From: Albifimbria verrucaria
Taxonomy: Eukaryota; Ascomycota; Sordariomycetes; Hypocreales; Stachybotryaceae
DNA: 64,000 bases
Direction: 5' to 3'
Assembly: GCA_020081605.1 (NCBI GenBank)
Contig: JAHREC010000013.1
Span: forward strand, 6,200,001 to 6,264,000
Numbering within the stretch: the stretch's first letter is position 1; every line of letters begins with the position of its first letter. Shown here piece by piece: positions 10,042 through 23,407 of the stretch. The position numbers and the translations under genes are program-made. The notes below the pieces were generated by a model, which saw only the letters and a program-made list of their open reading frames with translations, did no database searches and was not told the DNA's origin.

Positions 10042-13000
10042 CTATGCCGTGTTGCTGTCATCAACAACAATCTTCTTAGCCGTCTCATTGCTGGCAGTGC
10101 TGATGTTGCTCATGTCTGTATCACGTCGTTTAGCCTCAAAGGGCGGTGCGCGGTGGACAACCGCGCTCTTTCTCTTTGACTTGGCCATGAGGAAGATACC
10201 GTCATCGCTGCCATCTTCGTCGTCATCGTCGCTCTCATTCCGTGATGGCCGAGCTTCCGGGGCCCGTCCAGCCGGGGTAAAGGAACGATCACCTTGGACG
10301 AGTGCAAGAGAACCGCTTACCATGGCAGGCGGGTTCTCATAGACGTTACCGATGGGGAAGCCGTTGGTGGGTTCCTTGATCAAGGCCGGCGGGGTCAGCG
10401 AGTCCGTCGTCTCAAGCAAGGACGTCTGTGTCCCCACGATGCCAGGCTTTCCCAGAAGCTCTGCCTCCATATCGGCCGAGATGGAGCTGGCACCACTTAA
10501 GAGGGCTGGCAGAGAAGGATCCGATTGGAAAGCAATTATACGTTCCGAGGTGTTCTTGCTATGCGGGTACGTTGAAACCGGACTTGTTACCTCGCTAGGG
10601 CTTGTCAACGGAGTGCCGAGGCCTTCCATTGACTCGGTGCTTGATGACTGGGCCGTAGTCAACGCATCTCCGGTAGACTGCTTTGATCCCTGTTGCTCCC
10701 ATTCGTCATCCTCGGGGACGCAGGGCAGGGAACATCAGCAGGATTGATAAACTGCTGAGTCTCGATAGCCTCCTTCAAGCGCTCCTCATGGGATTTGAAT
10801 GAGGGCAGTATGGACTTGACTGGAGACTCGGGCTTTGATAGAGACCGAGCTCGGATGGTGCTTGAATGTCGATCCGACAGTCTATCAGAGTAACAAACGC
10901 TCTGTGGCCGCTCAGCAGGCTGAGGTCGATACCTAGCTTGTAGCTTCGGGTCTGACATAGAGTGACCATGGTATTCCAAGCCAGGGGCAGACAAAGGTGA
11001 AGAAGACAACGGGGAGAGTAGTACTGCGAGCTGCTACCCAGATCAACAGACTTCATAGGCCTGGGATGCCTGGGTCTATGCACGCTACCGGAGCAACTGC
11101 AGTACTCACAGCCACTTGCGGTTGGGCTCGTTTGTCTGTACTGCCAAAAGACCTCTGTCTACCGACTTTGACCGGCTAATTTCGTCTACCGCCAACTCCA
11201 GGCGGCGGCTTTGCCTCATTGCCTCGGCTTCCCGGCCAAGAATGTCCTGGGCTCCGTCGCATAAAGGTGTGCACGGTGTGGTTTGGGATATCGGCATCGA
11301 TGGCGCAGCGAGGTTTCCGATGTGCTGGCCAAGTCTTCGTAGACTGTTTCCCGATCCGTGGCCGTGCGACTGACGGGGCCGAAGATGGAATTTATGCAAT
11401 GTATGAGGGCTATCGTCATGACCACTATCAGCATGAGTCGAAGATGCCGACGTTTCGCGAGGTAGTTCGATGGGAGGCAGCACTGTAGCCATAGGATCGT
11501 AGGCTACAGGCTCCGTCTCTATAGTCGCAGCCGAAGACTTCATGCCTTCTTGGTCCCTGGCCGACGCAAAATAATCGTCAGGTCGGATGCTCCGACGCCT
11601 CTCATTCCTGTACTGAGGAATGGGAACATCACCGGCAGAGCTAGCGACGCTGCTTGTGGCTCGACGCCGCGACTTGCTGTCGCTTCGTTCGACTAAAGGG
11701 TGGATAACTTTGCCAACAGCCTTCTTAACAGCAGAGCGGACATGATCCAAAAACGTGATGGGAACGACGGCAGCTGACACGTCGCGTTCGTCGACCTGGA
11801 TCTTCCGTCCGGATGATGGGCGGGCCGGGTCGGTATCGTCGAGCCATCCGATGGGGTTGGGAATATCCTGGACCACCCAAGGATGGCGCTTAATGTCCCG
11901 AAGGCGAATACGCTTATCGGGATTCTTTGTCAGCATCTGTCGTAGCAGGTCGTACAGGAGATTATCAACGTCTTCATATTCGAGGTCGTTGTCATCGCGG
12001 TACGGGAACGTATTCTGTCGCTTGTAGAGCGAGGTCCCAGCTGGCGAGGTAGACGGATCAACAGGCTTCAGACGTCTCCTCGGAATGTAAACTTCATCCG
12101 TTGCAATTTTCCTGAACATTTGGAACTCATCCTCTGCCAGGAATGGGATGCGGGCATAGATGAGACAGTAAAGCGTTACACCAAGGGACCAAACGTCGAT
12201 TTGCTCGGACACCTTGGGTTGCTCCTTGTCGATATCGGTGTAGCACAGCTCGGGCGCGAAGAAAGCGGGCGTGCCGACCGTCTTGGCGAGCTCCAGATCG
12301 TCATCGAAGTCCTTAGCCTCGGATTCGGATACTGTCTCATCGCCAAACTCGCCGTCGCGAATGGGTCGACCGAAGTAGGAAACGCCAAAGTCTGAAATCT
12401 TCACGCGATGATCCCTACTCCACAAAAGATTGGCAGGCTTGATGTCTCGGTGAACGACGCCTTGATAGTGGAGGTACTCGAGACCTAGGACGGTGTCTCG
12501 GAAGGCTGACCTGGCTTGATCGAGGGTGAAGCATGGCACGTAGGAAAAGTCATCGGCAAAAGGGTCGTGTGAGTGAAGGTTGTAGTCCACGGAGGACATG
12601 TGAGAGATGATGGAATCGGCCATGCTGGGAGAGCGACCACGCGAGGCAGCCTCCTCGGCGTAGGAAGCCCACATGACACCGTCGAGGGCGGTGGTCGAGG
12701 TTGGGTTCGAACGGAGAGGGCCGGGGTTTCCATGTCCTCATTCCAATCAAACACCTCATCGAGATCGATAGACGCACCAGCCATGGAGACGACGGACTGA
12801 GCACGGGATGGTGCGCGAGACGACGGGCGAGAACGGGAGCGAGACGACATGGTGTCCATGATGGCGAAGTCTTCCTTGGAGGAGATGCGAGACTGCTGAC
12901 CGGCGCTGCTGGCGTCTTCGGCGGCGCCGTGCTCGACGCTCCAGAAATCGTGAGGGCCGGCGTAGTTCTGGGCCATCTTGGCTCGCTTGAGCTTCTTGAT

Positions 13001-13882
13001 GGCCTGGCGGCGTTCGAGCAGCTGTTCGTACTTTTCCTCTTCGGCAGTGGGCGGCTCGCCACGCATCTCACGCTCGATCCTCCTCCGCTCGTACAGGCAG
13101 ATGTGGGGAGGCCTTTCTTACGCCAGACAATCTCGCCCAACTCGACGTGTTCGAGGACCATGTAGATCTTCTTTAGCTCAGGGTCATCGATGACTTCGAG
13201 GAGAGCGACGACGTTGGGGTGTCGGATCTTCTTGAGGATGGCAATCTCCTTCTTGGTCTTGTCCTGGGGCGACATGGCGGTCACCTTGCCGAGCCGACGC
13301 TTCTTGGAGAAGCGAGGGATGATCTTGATGGCGACATTTTCTCCCGTCTCGAGGTTGCGGGCCAACTTGACCTTGCCGTGCATGCCGCGGCCAATCTCCT
13401 CGATGACTTCATATTGGTTGATGAGCTTGCGGCCGGTAGCGAGGTCGGAGTCGATGAGAGCCTTGTGCGTCCTAGAAGCATTGTTAGCCGTGGCATTGGC
13501 AGGCTTGCCGGTTGAGCAAGTTTGATTAATCCCCGAGGGTGCCCCGCTGAGCACGGTCGACGGGTGCCAGCAGAGAGCGAGGGGTAAAGAAGGCAGCGAC
13601 TCACTCTCGGACTTTGTGAGTCTGCAGCGGGTGCAGGTAAGGCAGGTTGCCGTGAGGAGCGGGCGTATTGCTTTCGGAGAGGGACGTGTGCGGTAGGATG
13701 CCGTGTCGAAGAGCCGTGGGACTGAAGAGGCCCGGTGACGACATGGGCGTGCTCTCGGCGGTGCGCAGTGGCAGGGGAACAGGCGAGGGCAGCTGAGTGA
13801 CGAGCGAGGGGTGAGGGAGGTGGTGGTGAGAGTGTTGCTGCTGGTGCTGAGCCAGCTCGTTACGCTGTTCTGACGACTCCAT
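10042..13882 (-). CDS. Ssp1/Sak1/CaMKK-like Ser/Thr protein kinase
   Basis: Exons about 13605-13882, 11110-13471 and 10042-11060; introns of 133 bp and about 49 bp (the acceptor of the second is uncertain by up to 15 bp). Corrected length about 1220 aa. After a His/Gln-rich leader the kinase domain starts at YEVIEEIGRGMHGKVKLARNLETGENVAIKII (G-loop, VAIK lysine). A ~190-residue insert rich in Ser/Arg splits the N and C lobes. The C lobe has HRDIKPANLLW (catalytic loop), DFGVSYFG and GTPAFFAPELC. This matches the fungal CaMKK/Ssp1/Sak1 group, upstream activators of Snf1/AMPK by family knowledge. The long C-terminal tail is disordered and phosphosite-rich. Four one-base slips at GGGG runs: 13105-13108, 12723-12726, 11011-11014 and 10714-10717. 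Confidence 0.92.
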
Positions 13883-14194
13883 GATCAAGGATGACGAAGG
13901 GTCTGGGTCGATTGATTCGACATGCTCGTGAGCGAAATGCGGGCGGCGCGCGAGGTCGTGGCGGCCGGATGAGGGACTCTATCGGGGCATGATCGCGGGG
14001 CGAAAGAATAAAAGGGTTGGGAGAAGAAGAGCGATCAAGTTGGTTTGGTTCAGGGCGGGACAAAGAGGTTGATGAGGCAGAAGTTCGGTGGTTTGGAAAG
14101 AAGGTTTGCGAAAGGGTAGGGTGGAAAATGGAGGCAGTTGGGAAAGCTGCTGGTGACGGGAACTGGAGCTGGTAAATGGGCTGGGCCTCTGTCT

Positions 14195-14226
14195 GGTGGT
14201 GGGTGGTGGGTGGTGGGTGGATGGGA
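14195..14226 (+). repeat. GGGTGGT repeat, potential G-quadruplex
   Basis: Four GGG runs separated by TGGT, TGGT and TGGAT (about 14201-14225), meeting the usual G3+N1-7 quadruplex rule on the plus strand. It lies about 320 bp upstream of the kinase start codon, on its non-template strand as C-rich DNA. Confidence 0.7.
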
Positions 14227-14276
14227 TGGTGGGCTGCTCTTCCCAGGTGCTGTGGGCTCTGTTCATTTGATGGGGC

Positions 14277-14328
14277 ACACAGGCACAGGTACAGGTTGGT
14301 GCAGGTGCAGGTACAGGTACAGCCGGGC
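14277..14328. repeat. CAGGTA/CAGGTG hexamer repeat
   Basis: About seven imperfect tandem copies of CAGGTA, CAGGTG and CAGGTT. Confidence 0.75.
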
Positions 14329-14429
14329 TAAGGCACGCATGTACGGCAAGGCAAGGGTAAGGTACCTTGTCGGCGCGGTACCGAAGTAGTAGCGTAGGTA
14401 CAGTCCTGCACTGCAGTCCGTGTCTGTGG

Positions 14430-14515
14430 CAGCCCAGCCCAGCCCAGCCAGCCAGCCAGCCAGGTCCGTACCAGTGGGCAGCAGCACCAGCAGCAGTAGC
14501 AGCAGCGCTAGCGGC
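14430..14515. repeat. CCAG tetramer and CAG trinucleotide repeats
   Basis: A CAGCC/CCAG array (about 14431-14464) runs straight into a CAG-type trinucleotide tract (about 14477-14505). No reading frame through it is supported. Confidence 0.75.
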
Positions 14516-14844
14516 AAGCAGATAACAGATAGCAGCCGTAAAAATAACCAACAAGGTACGTACCCTCCGGGGCCAATGTACCGTGATGCACCCACTGGGC
14601 GAGAAATGGTCGGAGAAACCCAACTCGAACCAGGGGTGGCCAGTGTCCAGCGGCTCGTCGTGTCTAGACCACACGGTGTCCACGGGAACCCACGACGCAT
14701 GCCTTGCTGGGTCTGCGGCCGGGCACCAGCAGGGTCGAGACCTGGCCATACCGTACGCTGGAGCAGCACGGCACGGTGTGGGCGAGACCGGCGACGAGAC
14801 CAAGCAAGACGGGACCTGCGATGCCCCTCGATGTACCGATCGCG

Positions 14845-15045
14845 CTGCAAGGTTGATGCAAGGTTGCTGCAAGGTGCTGCAAGCAGGTGGTTTAGCGTTG
14901 CCTCTGGTGCCCACTGGGGTGTGGGTGGGTGGATGGTGTGGTGTGGCATCCCTAATGTGGTTGCGGTTTGGTTGCGTGGTGTGGTGCATTGTGGTGCAGC
15001 GTTGTAATACTGTACTGTATGGTGTAGCGCAGCGTAGCGTGTAGT
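14845..15045. repeat. Low-complexity TGCAAGG / GTGGTG / GCGTA repeats
   Basis: Short tandem units follow each other: TGCAAGGT at 14848-14884, GTGGTGTG-like units to about 14995, and AGCGTA/GCGTAGC near 15030. Confidence 0.6.
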
Positions 15046-18000
15046 TAGTGCGTGCTGGGCGGTGCAGCAGCGGCCTGCCACAGTACATTGTTCCCTTGGA
15101 CGCTTTGCTATCGCCCACCTACCAGCGCTGGAGGGGGCAGGTACCTCACGCACACGTGCCTGTATCAGCCCTCGACCAAGAGCCAAGGTTGGTGTGGCGC
15201 CTTAACTTGGGCATCGCTTCTCTCACTAAGCACCAGGCCAAGCCCAGCCAGAGACAACAACTGAACAAACAACAGCGAGCAAAGCAACGCGAAGGCGGAA
15301 GTGGAAGTGGAGACTACCATTCGATGTGGACCTCAGGCGCCGCCGCTCGGGCCAGCGCAGGGAGCTTATCGCCTGCAGAGCGTGCTTGGCTGCAAGGATG
15401 GTCAAGGATGGGTGGGTACAGGGATGGAGGGATCATGGACGAGGGGGAGCGAGCGAGCGAGAACCTGTGGCTTGAACGAGGGACTGACGAGCAGCACTGA
15501 CGACGACGAGGCCGAAGGAGGGTGGTGACGCGCGCTATGCCACCCATCCTCATTGCCTGTGCTGATATTCCTAGCCTCCAAAGCCGGTTTCACCATCAGA
15601 CTTGCTCACATATCACTTCGCCATGCTTGCCCAGGCTAACTGACTCTCTGCTAGCCAACCCCTCCTTCTGCTGACGCAGTGCATCCCTCTTACTCTCTCG
15701 ATCCGTCTCTCTCAGCACGCATGGGAGGGAGGGGGCCGTAAACGACACGAGCTCAGAGTTTCCATCCTTCTGGGGAAGACGATGTGATGCTGCGTCGTCC
15801 AGTCTGGTGCGTCGTACCGGGACCAGAATCGGGGTGGATCATGACGGCCGTCGAGGGTGGCGCACGTTGAGTGGATCGGCATTGGGGAAGAATCGACTGG
15901 CAATCCCTCAAAAGTTATCGTGATGGGGGTGGAGAAGCCGTTGATTCAAATGCTACCCTGATTGTTGATATTGCCGTGCCCTCCGTATCACACTTTACGC
16001 AGCTCAACGTTTGCTAGCCAAAAAGTGCTACTGTAACTGCGCTTGGAGCGATGGAACACCTTTGTGTCTCTGATCTCCCTCAGCCTCTCTGTCTCTTCCG
16101 TCCGTAGTGGCTAACACATGGCAATTAAGGTAGAGACGAACGCAAGGAACGGTCAAGTCTGGGACACGGTGCATCTTCCCCTTGATGCGTTCCGAATGTT
16201 TGGGGCCACAGCCTCTGCACGCCTCGAACTAAGGGGACGGGACCGAACAAAAAAATAGAAACTCCCCAAGCGCTCGCTGATCATCCAACACTCATAACCT
16301 AAAAGGGTTGGTGAGCAAGTGACATGCTGGGGTGGTGGGAGGTTGAGGGGGCGATTTCAAGGGAGGCGATGGGTCGGAAAGTGTGTGTGTGGCTTGAAAA
16401 GTGATGAGGAAACAGAGTTGCGCCGACATACAGTAGTAGTTGCGCATGCTGTTGTTGGATCCAACCAGACACGCCATCATTGCTGGGAACCCGTTCAGTC
16501 TATCTATTACCACATGTCTGACAGACATATCAGCATCAGATCTCCGAGCCTCTCACTGCAGCCAACCGGCCTGCCAACCACCCTTATCCTTTTTCGGCGC
16601 CCCTCGCAAAACCATGGGAGTAGAGTTGCTCATGAGGCAATCCTGCCGTCATCAATGTGACTCGGTGCTTGCTGATGGCTTCGGGGATGTGGCCGCTGCC
16701 AGATCAGATCTGCCCGCTGTCGATGTCGATGCATCACCATGGTTGGTCAGGCCTAGATTGCTCGGCCGCCCGTGACTGGAAGGCTGGAATTATCTTACGA
16801 TTTTCCATCGAACCACGGATCACTCTATCTACCCGTAAGCTTCGATAACCGCCTTTGCCGTGGCCACTGACCGCGTAGGCCCAGGCTCAGGCTCAGGCTA
16901 GAGTTACTGAACTTAGTTGTCGGAGAGCCGCTCCGACGACGATCTTTCTCTCTCGGCAGCCCAGCGATAATGCTACTCTACCGTTCGGTCGCGTCCCCCA
17001 ACTGATAGGAGAATATCCTGTGGCTACACTCCCCCGAGCAATCTATCCATACATGATGTAGCAATTCCTCTTGTGCTGTACGTGAAGCTGCCGGACCGAG
17101 GCCTAGACCAGACCCCATTCCTCGAGTTCCATGGGACAGTACCGAGGGCTCCACATCCAACAAGCTTCTTTTTTTTTTTCCTGGGGCTATTGTTTTTCTT
17201 TTCTACACCGGTGAGGCCCGAATGGGGCCGTCGTCCGCCACGAATTCCTTTCTTCAGACCACATATCGGTTTCATGGGGACGTGGCTCCGATGTATGAGA
17301 GCACGGCCCTGAAACAACAAGATCCCTCAGGAAAGTGATCCCTCCAAAAAAGACTTTATCTGAACCCAGAAAAAGGGCTGCAACTCTGGCCATGGCGAAA
17401 CAAGAGCCCAGAAACAAGGGCAGGCATGGCGGTCACAAAGACGCCACTAGTTTACGTGTTGCGGGCGTTCTTGTTGAAACAGGCTTACACAACTCGATTG
17501 TTCATGGGGCAATTCCTTGCGCTTGTTGACAAGGGATGAGGCCGAGTCAACACTCGAACCAAGTAACAATCGATGAACAAAAGCAGGCAAATCCATAAAT
17601 GGTTGAGGCTTGGGCTTGCTCGAATGAAACGGTGAGCACCTCGGGGTGACGATGCATGAGACGCTGTTGTCCTACAGATTTGGGAACGCCGGGAGGTCGA
17701 ACCCGGCGCGGCGCAACGCAACGCAAGCAGATAGATAGGCGCAAAGCGCATTGCCACGCTTGCAGGGGTAGGCCGCAAAAGCGGGAAGGGTATCATCACA
17801 GGCATCTTGTTTACTCGGCGCTATGTTGCTGCTGCAGAGCGTTATGTTGCGTCCGGTGCTATGCTCGGCTATTGCCCCTCCCTCCCGTTGCGAGACGGAC
17901 CAAATCCGAGAACCGAGAATTTGGGGTAAAGCAAAGGGCAAAAGTGATATGCGACAGACAGTCCAACCACACCTCCCTTTCTCCAAATTTCTACAGCGGT

Positions 18001-21000
18001 TATCCGTGGCTCAAGCTTGGCTGGCTGCGTGGCTCCGGAGAGGGATATGGGCGGTTGTCGCGGGTGTGGTGTCTATGTCTTGTCTGCTTTTGCATATCTC
18101 AGCTTATCCTCGGTTCTCGCTTCGCACTTTGTTTTTGTCTGCCGTCTTTTGGGGGCTTGTCCTCCTTGGACTTGTCTCAATAACTTCCCGTTGTCGGCAC
18201 GCCATGCGTATGTGGCTGCCTGCATGTCTCCTGTTCTTGATAAGAAGCTCGCCTTGCAACCCCCTTTTCCCTCCCTTGCAAGACCCAGAGGCTTGGGATG
18301 GCTGGGGACGGGAAGGTATCCAACGGCGGGAATATGGGCCGCCAACCTACCTGGGTGCTGTGTAATCGATAACTTGAGCCCTTTTTTGTTTCTGTTGAGA
18401 AGAGCTGAAGCACACACGCAATCACTTCCGTTTTGGACGCAACTGGACGTGTCTCATTCCCTTCACATTGCCCCTTCACACTGCTTATTCCCGTAGCGGG
18501 TGTGGCATCGCCTCCGGTCCAACGACGATAACGGACTTGGCATGACGGGGGTAACGGGCCAGTCAAGAGCAAGCCCATGGCCTGACACGACACCACGACG
18601 CAGCCGGAAGTAAAAATAAAGAGAAAGCGACTCACGTACCCACGGTTCAACACGGCACGGCATGTGTCTGTGCCTGATGACCCGATGTAGGCCTGGTCTC
18701 GACAGGGAACGGGCGCGCGTCGTGCCCATGTAAGTGCTGGTCTCCCTGCCCTGCAATGCACGGGCAACGCTGCAGCCAGCTAGTGGACGCGCCCGAGATG
18801 GCCCAAAACTCCAAAAACCTCCCGGGGCAACTATCGTGAGATTTGGCGGCCGGCGAGACGGCGGATCGGGCCTCGAGAGGTGCATCGCCCATACGACAAC
18901 CTGGTCGGAGGGGCGGAACCCATCGTACTAAGGGCAACCGGTGAATCGAGCGCGTCGATCGTTTGGAAAAAGTGGACTTGTGCAATCGGCGGTGGGACGC
19001 TTCCCTATCTCCAGCCATGTTCCCGTCCATGTTCCCCACCGTACTGAGTTGGACTCGAGCGGGAGGAGGCCAGAAGAGACAGACGAGGGCCGGTGGACAG
19101 GGGCGGGTCACGATACCCTCACAATTGAGGGGAGCAGAGGATGCAGTGATTCTTGGTCCAACAGCCAAACTTCACCCTCCCCTCTTCCCCAGCCGTGGCC
19201 AACCAAGGCCGTTCCGTTCAGCTTTAGCTTTAGCTCCCACCAGTAGACATGGAGGTCCGTTGTCTGAAAACGGGCTTGCTGGCACACGTCCTGCAGGTGA
19301 TCCCCTGGTACGGGGATTCTAGATCTCCATGGCCCCTTGTACAATGGAGCCACGATGGTCAAACGGGGTCGTGCCCAACACCCTCATTCATTTGTCCATC
19401 GTCGCCGTCATCGCAATCTGCCGACCAGGGTGCCTGAATGGCCCGGCTGGCCACGCCTCCTCCGCCGCCTTCCGTCCATCGTCGTCCCCGGGCCCCCTAC
19501 GTCGCTTCCCAGACGCTTTGCTTTTTATTCTTCCCATCCATCGACACTCGGGTTTCGAAGGGATCCTTTTTCAGATGAGAGGCTAGGTCGCTAGGGTCCT
19601 GCAATGCACTCACCCACGTCACATCACACAGGCCGGAGCAGCCACCAAGCTCGCGGGAGCGCATTCGTCCCAGGATAATGCCTCAGGGCCCGGGTCTACA
19701 GCATGGCATGACTCGGATTCGTATCTTACCGCACGAACAGACCACGGGGTTGTAGGAGGCCGTGGTTTCGCCTTGAGCAACAGGAAGAGGGGTGACGGAG
19801 GCACCGGAGTCGCAGAGGATGTGGGTGGGTTGGCAACCGGTTTTTCCCATGAGTGAAGTTGCATTCCCGAGAGGCAGGTGAGGTAAGGTATCATTGAGGT
19901 CATACAGTAGAAGAAGCCCATGGCCATGTGCCAATCACTTATTGCGATCCGGTCGACTTCCGATGATAGATAGTCTCGTTCTGTCATTTTTAGGCCCATG
20001 TTGCATTTGGCCCCGGAGCCAATGCAGAGGAATCTCCAGCACGTACTGTAAACTGAAGCTGTCAAGGGAGCTCCTACGCTACTCTCTTCTAGGGATAGGT
20101 TTGTCTATCCATAACGAAATGCACTAATACCGAAACATCGCTGTAATGGCACCTGTAAGATAACATTAATTAACGGCTTCGTAAACCTGCAAAAGATATC
20201 CACACGATGCAAAAAGTTACATACAACAGCCGGTGTTCGCTGGTCGTCACCGACCCAACTACTAATCTGCCGCTTGCCTGCTTGATTAAGGGAGAGCGGA
20301 CGGGATCCCATATTTTCAGACAGCTATGGTCGTATGTGCTGAACTTGGGGTCCAGTCAGTTTATACCTGGCCGGTCAGTAGTTTAGGAACAGCATGAATA
20401 ACGGAACTAGATACAGCGTGCTCGCGACTACATGGACATATTTCACATCCATTGGGCTGTTACGGGTGATTTTCTTAACCCTCTTTCGTTCTCCCGCACA
20501 GAATATGCCAGTTGAGCTGTCGATGGCCAATTTATATATGGGATTAGTTAGAACCAAGCAGACGGGACACCTACCCGGTACTGTCATGGAACACAAGCGT
20601 GGACATGATGGCTCACAACAAATGATCAATTATTGGCACTTCCTAGCTCGTTTGTGCTTTCAGGAACAGGTTAATTGACTATTTGTGTGATCTCACAGTC
20701 AAATTGTACTTGCGGTTGGTATATCCAAGGGTGGATTTATTGATACTAATAATTGTACATCATGCTCCTTTTCATCTGTAGCTTCTTGCTATTTCTTTTC
20801 GCAAGACATAGGTGACAAAAGGTCACAACAACGTTATCCACTACTCTACCTTGATTACAAAAAATAAAGAACAATCTTATTCGTAACTTATACCGTAATC
20901 ATTACTGAGGCGTGAAAATATGGAAGCTTCAAAATCCACCAACGATCAAATCAAGAGCAAAGCTTCATGATCATATACACGTAAAAGGAGCTCATTCATT

Positions 21001-21028
21001 GTCCTTCCCTCCACCCCTTTGACATAAC

Positions 21029-21787
21029 CTACTGAATTCTGACCTCAAAAGTTGGGTTCGTCTTAGCCTCGGAGAACCAATCCCATGTTCGATTAGCAAT
21101 GTTTGTGGGATTCAAAGTCTCTAGCTCTGGTGATACGTATCCGCCGACATTGATCACCCCAATGAAGATACCCTGCGGACCATAGGCCTTCTGCAGACTC
21201 TGAACGAGGTTGCGCTGGGCGGCTTTCACAAGCGACAAGGCGAACAAACTCGGCTCAGGCTCCAGTGGTAGCATAGAGCTGGTCACAATAACAGAAGGGA
21301 TAGCTGTGGGGTCGGATTTGGCCAGCTCTAGAAGTTGAGGAATCTGTCTTTGAACCACAGCATACAACGCCGTAACATTAATCTGTGAAGAAAATTATTT
21401 AGTATAGAGAAGCCCGATAAAAGATGCGTCGAGCAAACTCACCTTAAAATCATACTCAATCTCCTTTGCCTCGTGCGTCAACAACTGCGATGGCAGGACA
21501 CGTGCTGCGTTGTAGAAGATGCACTCGGCCTTGCCAAAATGAGACTCGGCGTCTGCTAGTGCCTTGAGCAGAGCCTCAGTATCAACGACGTCGACGGCAA
21601 AGGTCTTGACATTGATGTGTTCGCCGACGGCCTGCTTAAGCGCAGCCTCCTCCTCCTCAAGCTTCTCGGCGCGCCTCGCAATGAGGGCAACATTACTGTA
21701 GCGCTTCGAGGCGAACAAAGCGGTGACCGATCGGCCGATGCCTGGGCCTGAACCGATGACGACTAAAGTTCTGTCGCTTCCGGCCAT
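21029..21787 (-). CDS. Atypical short-chain dehydrogenase/reductase
   Basis: Two exons, 21443-21787 and 21029-21382, with a 60-bp GTGAGT...CAG intron; 232 aa, a normal SDR length, and no frame problem. The N-terminus VVIGSGPGIGRSVTALFA is a Rossmann nucleotide-binding turn of the TGxxxGxG type; an Asp-Val pair (AVDVVD) follows at the usual place. The active-site strand reads VTSSMLP, but the Tyr-x-x-x-Lys motif is altered: the lysine is present in FALSLVKAAQ while the tyrosine position is Leu. The enzyme may therefore be inactive or may use another residue. The substrate is unknown. The neighbours do not suggest a pathway. Confidence 0.85.
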
Positions 21788-23407
21788 GACGAAGAGGATG
21801 AAGTTTAAACTCGGACTTGGTGTTGCGATGGGGAGATGCGAGATGATGGGAAGTAAATGTTAGGTTCTCTCGGCGAGGGTCAGCAGTAAAGACCAAAGAG
21901 CAGAACAATGCACGCTACCATAAGATGAGTGTCAACTTCTGTCAGACTCTACCTACGAGGAATCGTCGGTTCCTTATATAAACCGTGGTTACGTCCCCAA
22001 GTCAACACGCCCTGTTGCAACGGGACGCATGACAAATGCCCCGTACGCCTTGCAATGGATTGAAGGGCTTCAGAATGTCATTGCAACATGTCGAATCCCT
22101 GTATCCCCATATCTCGCACATCAGCCTTCTCGGCTGCGGTAGACTAAGATGGTGCCTCTAAATGAATATGTCAGCTATGCCATTTGCCCCACCCACCCTG
22201 ATGCAAGCAATGGAATACTGAACAAGCCAAATGCAAAAGGCGACCTATCAAAAGGCAGCTATGGCTTATTCGCGATGGCATGCTTATTCACCATGGTAGA
22301 ATTCCAAAGCATGTAGGCTAACTGTGGCTTTCTGCATTTCCATGCCAGCCGTGCCCGGAGCAGATACCGAGCCCCGAAGAGCTAAACCTATCGGTGTTGG
22401 ACGTTGCTATTCCGAGGAGATTCACTAACAAGGCCCATTACATTAGGCGAGTGGGATGCCGCCAAGGATGATTCAGAGCCAGAAGCGGTCCACAAATCTG
22501 TGGTAGAGCAACCTAGTTACATGGTATGGTTTGAGCATGCCAATGCAAGGAACACCAGCTTATAGCTAAAATCGCATCTGACTACAACCCCTGTTGCATG
22601 AGCGTCTTCCATGACGGGAACATTTGGTAATGAGCCCGCCACATATCCTGTATTCCCCGATACATTTTTACGTGGGCAAGAAATGGCGTGTTAGACAAGC
22701 TCGAAGCGACAAGCAAAGACAACAAGGATCGTAGGGCAGCAACATCTTAACCATGTTAGCGATATGAAGAACATATGGTTACAACATCAATAACAGCTAT
22801 GCCGAAAGATATAAATTTATGCTTCAAATTATGCGTTTCGTCTGTATTTTCGATCATGATAAGTGATGCTTTAAGTAGTACTTATGAAGTAAGAACAGCC
22901 CGCACACTCCTCATTTTCCTGCTTATTGATTGACCCCGAAGTTGGTCGTTGGATCATTGTGAAACCACATTATTGACATAATAATCCCGATGCACGAAAG
23001 TAGGCCAACTCTTCAACCCTCATTTGGCAAGTTATCAGCTGACTGTATCCCCCTAGTCAATTGCCAATAACTGAGCTTCCTTCCTGTCCGTCTTATGGAT
23101 AGCCTCAAGTTGGAAGTCACCTTTGACCCCGAGTCTGATGAATATAGCAGCAGATTACCGGTATTACATCGTAGACACAGGGGAAAGAACAGCGTCAAGC
23201 CATTTCAACCAGCACAGGTATATGTTTTTAAGGTCGGTAAAGAGATTATTCTTGTATAGTCCATACCATGTTCGTGAAATCATTCCATAAATAAACCACC
23301 CCTCCATGTAAAACGCCATTCCATGTATCATTATAGTATCCAAATATTTTCGTAAAGAATAAGTAGTCTGTCGATGCTCGCAGCATTAATGATTGTGTAA
23401 ATAGCTT
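21788..23407. other. Intergenic, AT-rich
   Basis: About 1.6 kb between the SDR start and the histidine kinase stop, both on the minus strand. It should contain the SDR promoter. I see no gene, RNA or clear repeat. Confidence 0.5.

Larger units (their letters stand above)
13883..21028. other. Seven-kilobase gene-poor region upstream of the kinase
   Basis: No frame here has a recognisable domain, and long overlapping frames occur on both strands at once, as expected in G+C-rich noncoding DNA. The first 1.2 kb beyond the kinase start is crowded with simple repeats. The rest is G+C-rich to about 19.6 kb and then AT-richer. It may hold a long 5' UTR and promoter of the kinase, or noncoding transcripts; the sequence alone does not decide. 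Confidence 0.5.

Noticed and set aside
13979..15186. Long minus-strand ORFs (up to 379 aa) upstream of the kinase
   Set aside because: They overlap each other and plus-strand ORFs across simple repeats; no domain and low complexity. Best explained by G+C-rich noncoding DNA.
17690..17720. T-arm-like motif (GGTTCGA context) suggesting a tRNA
   Set aside because: The loop would be 8 nt, and no acceptor, D or anticodon stem can be drawn on either strand.
17656..19600. Many 100-200 aa ORFs on both strands
   Set aside because: Open in several frames at once with no family signal; codon content looks random.
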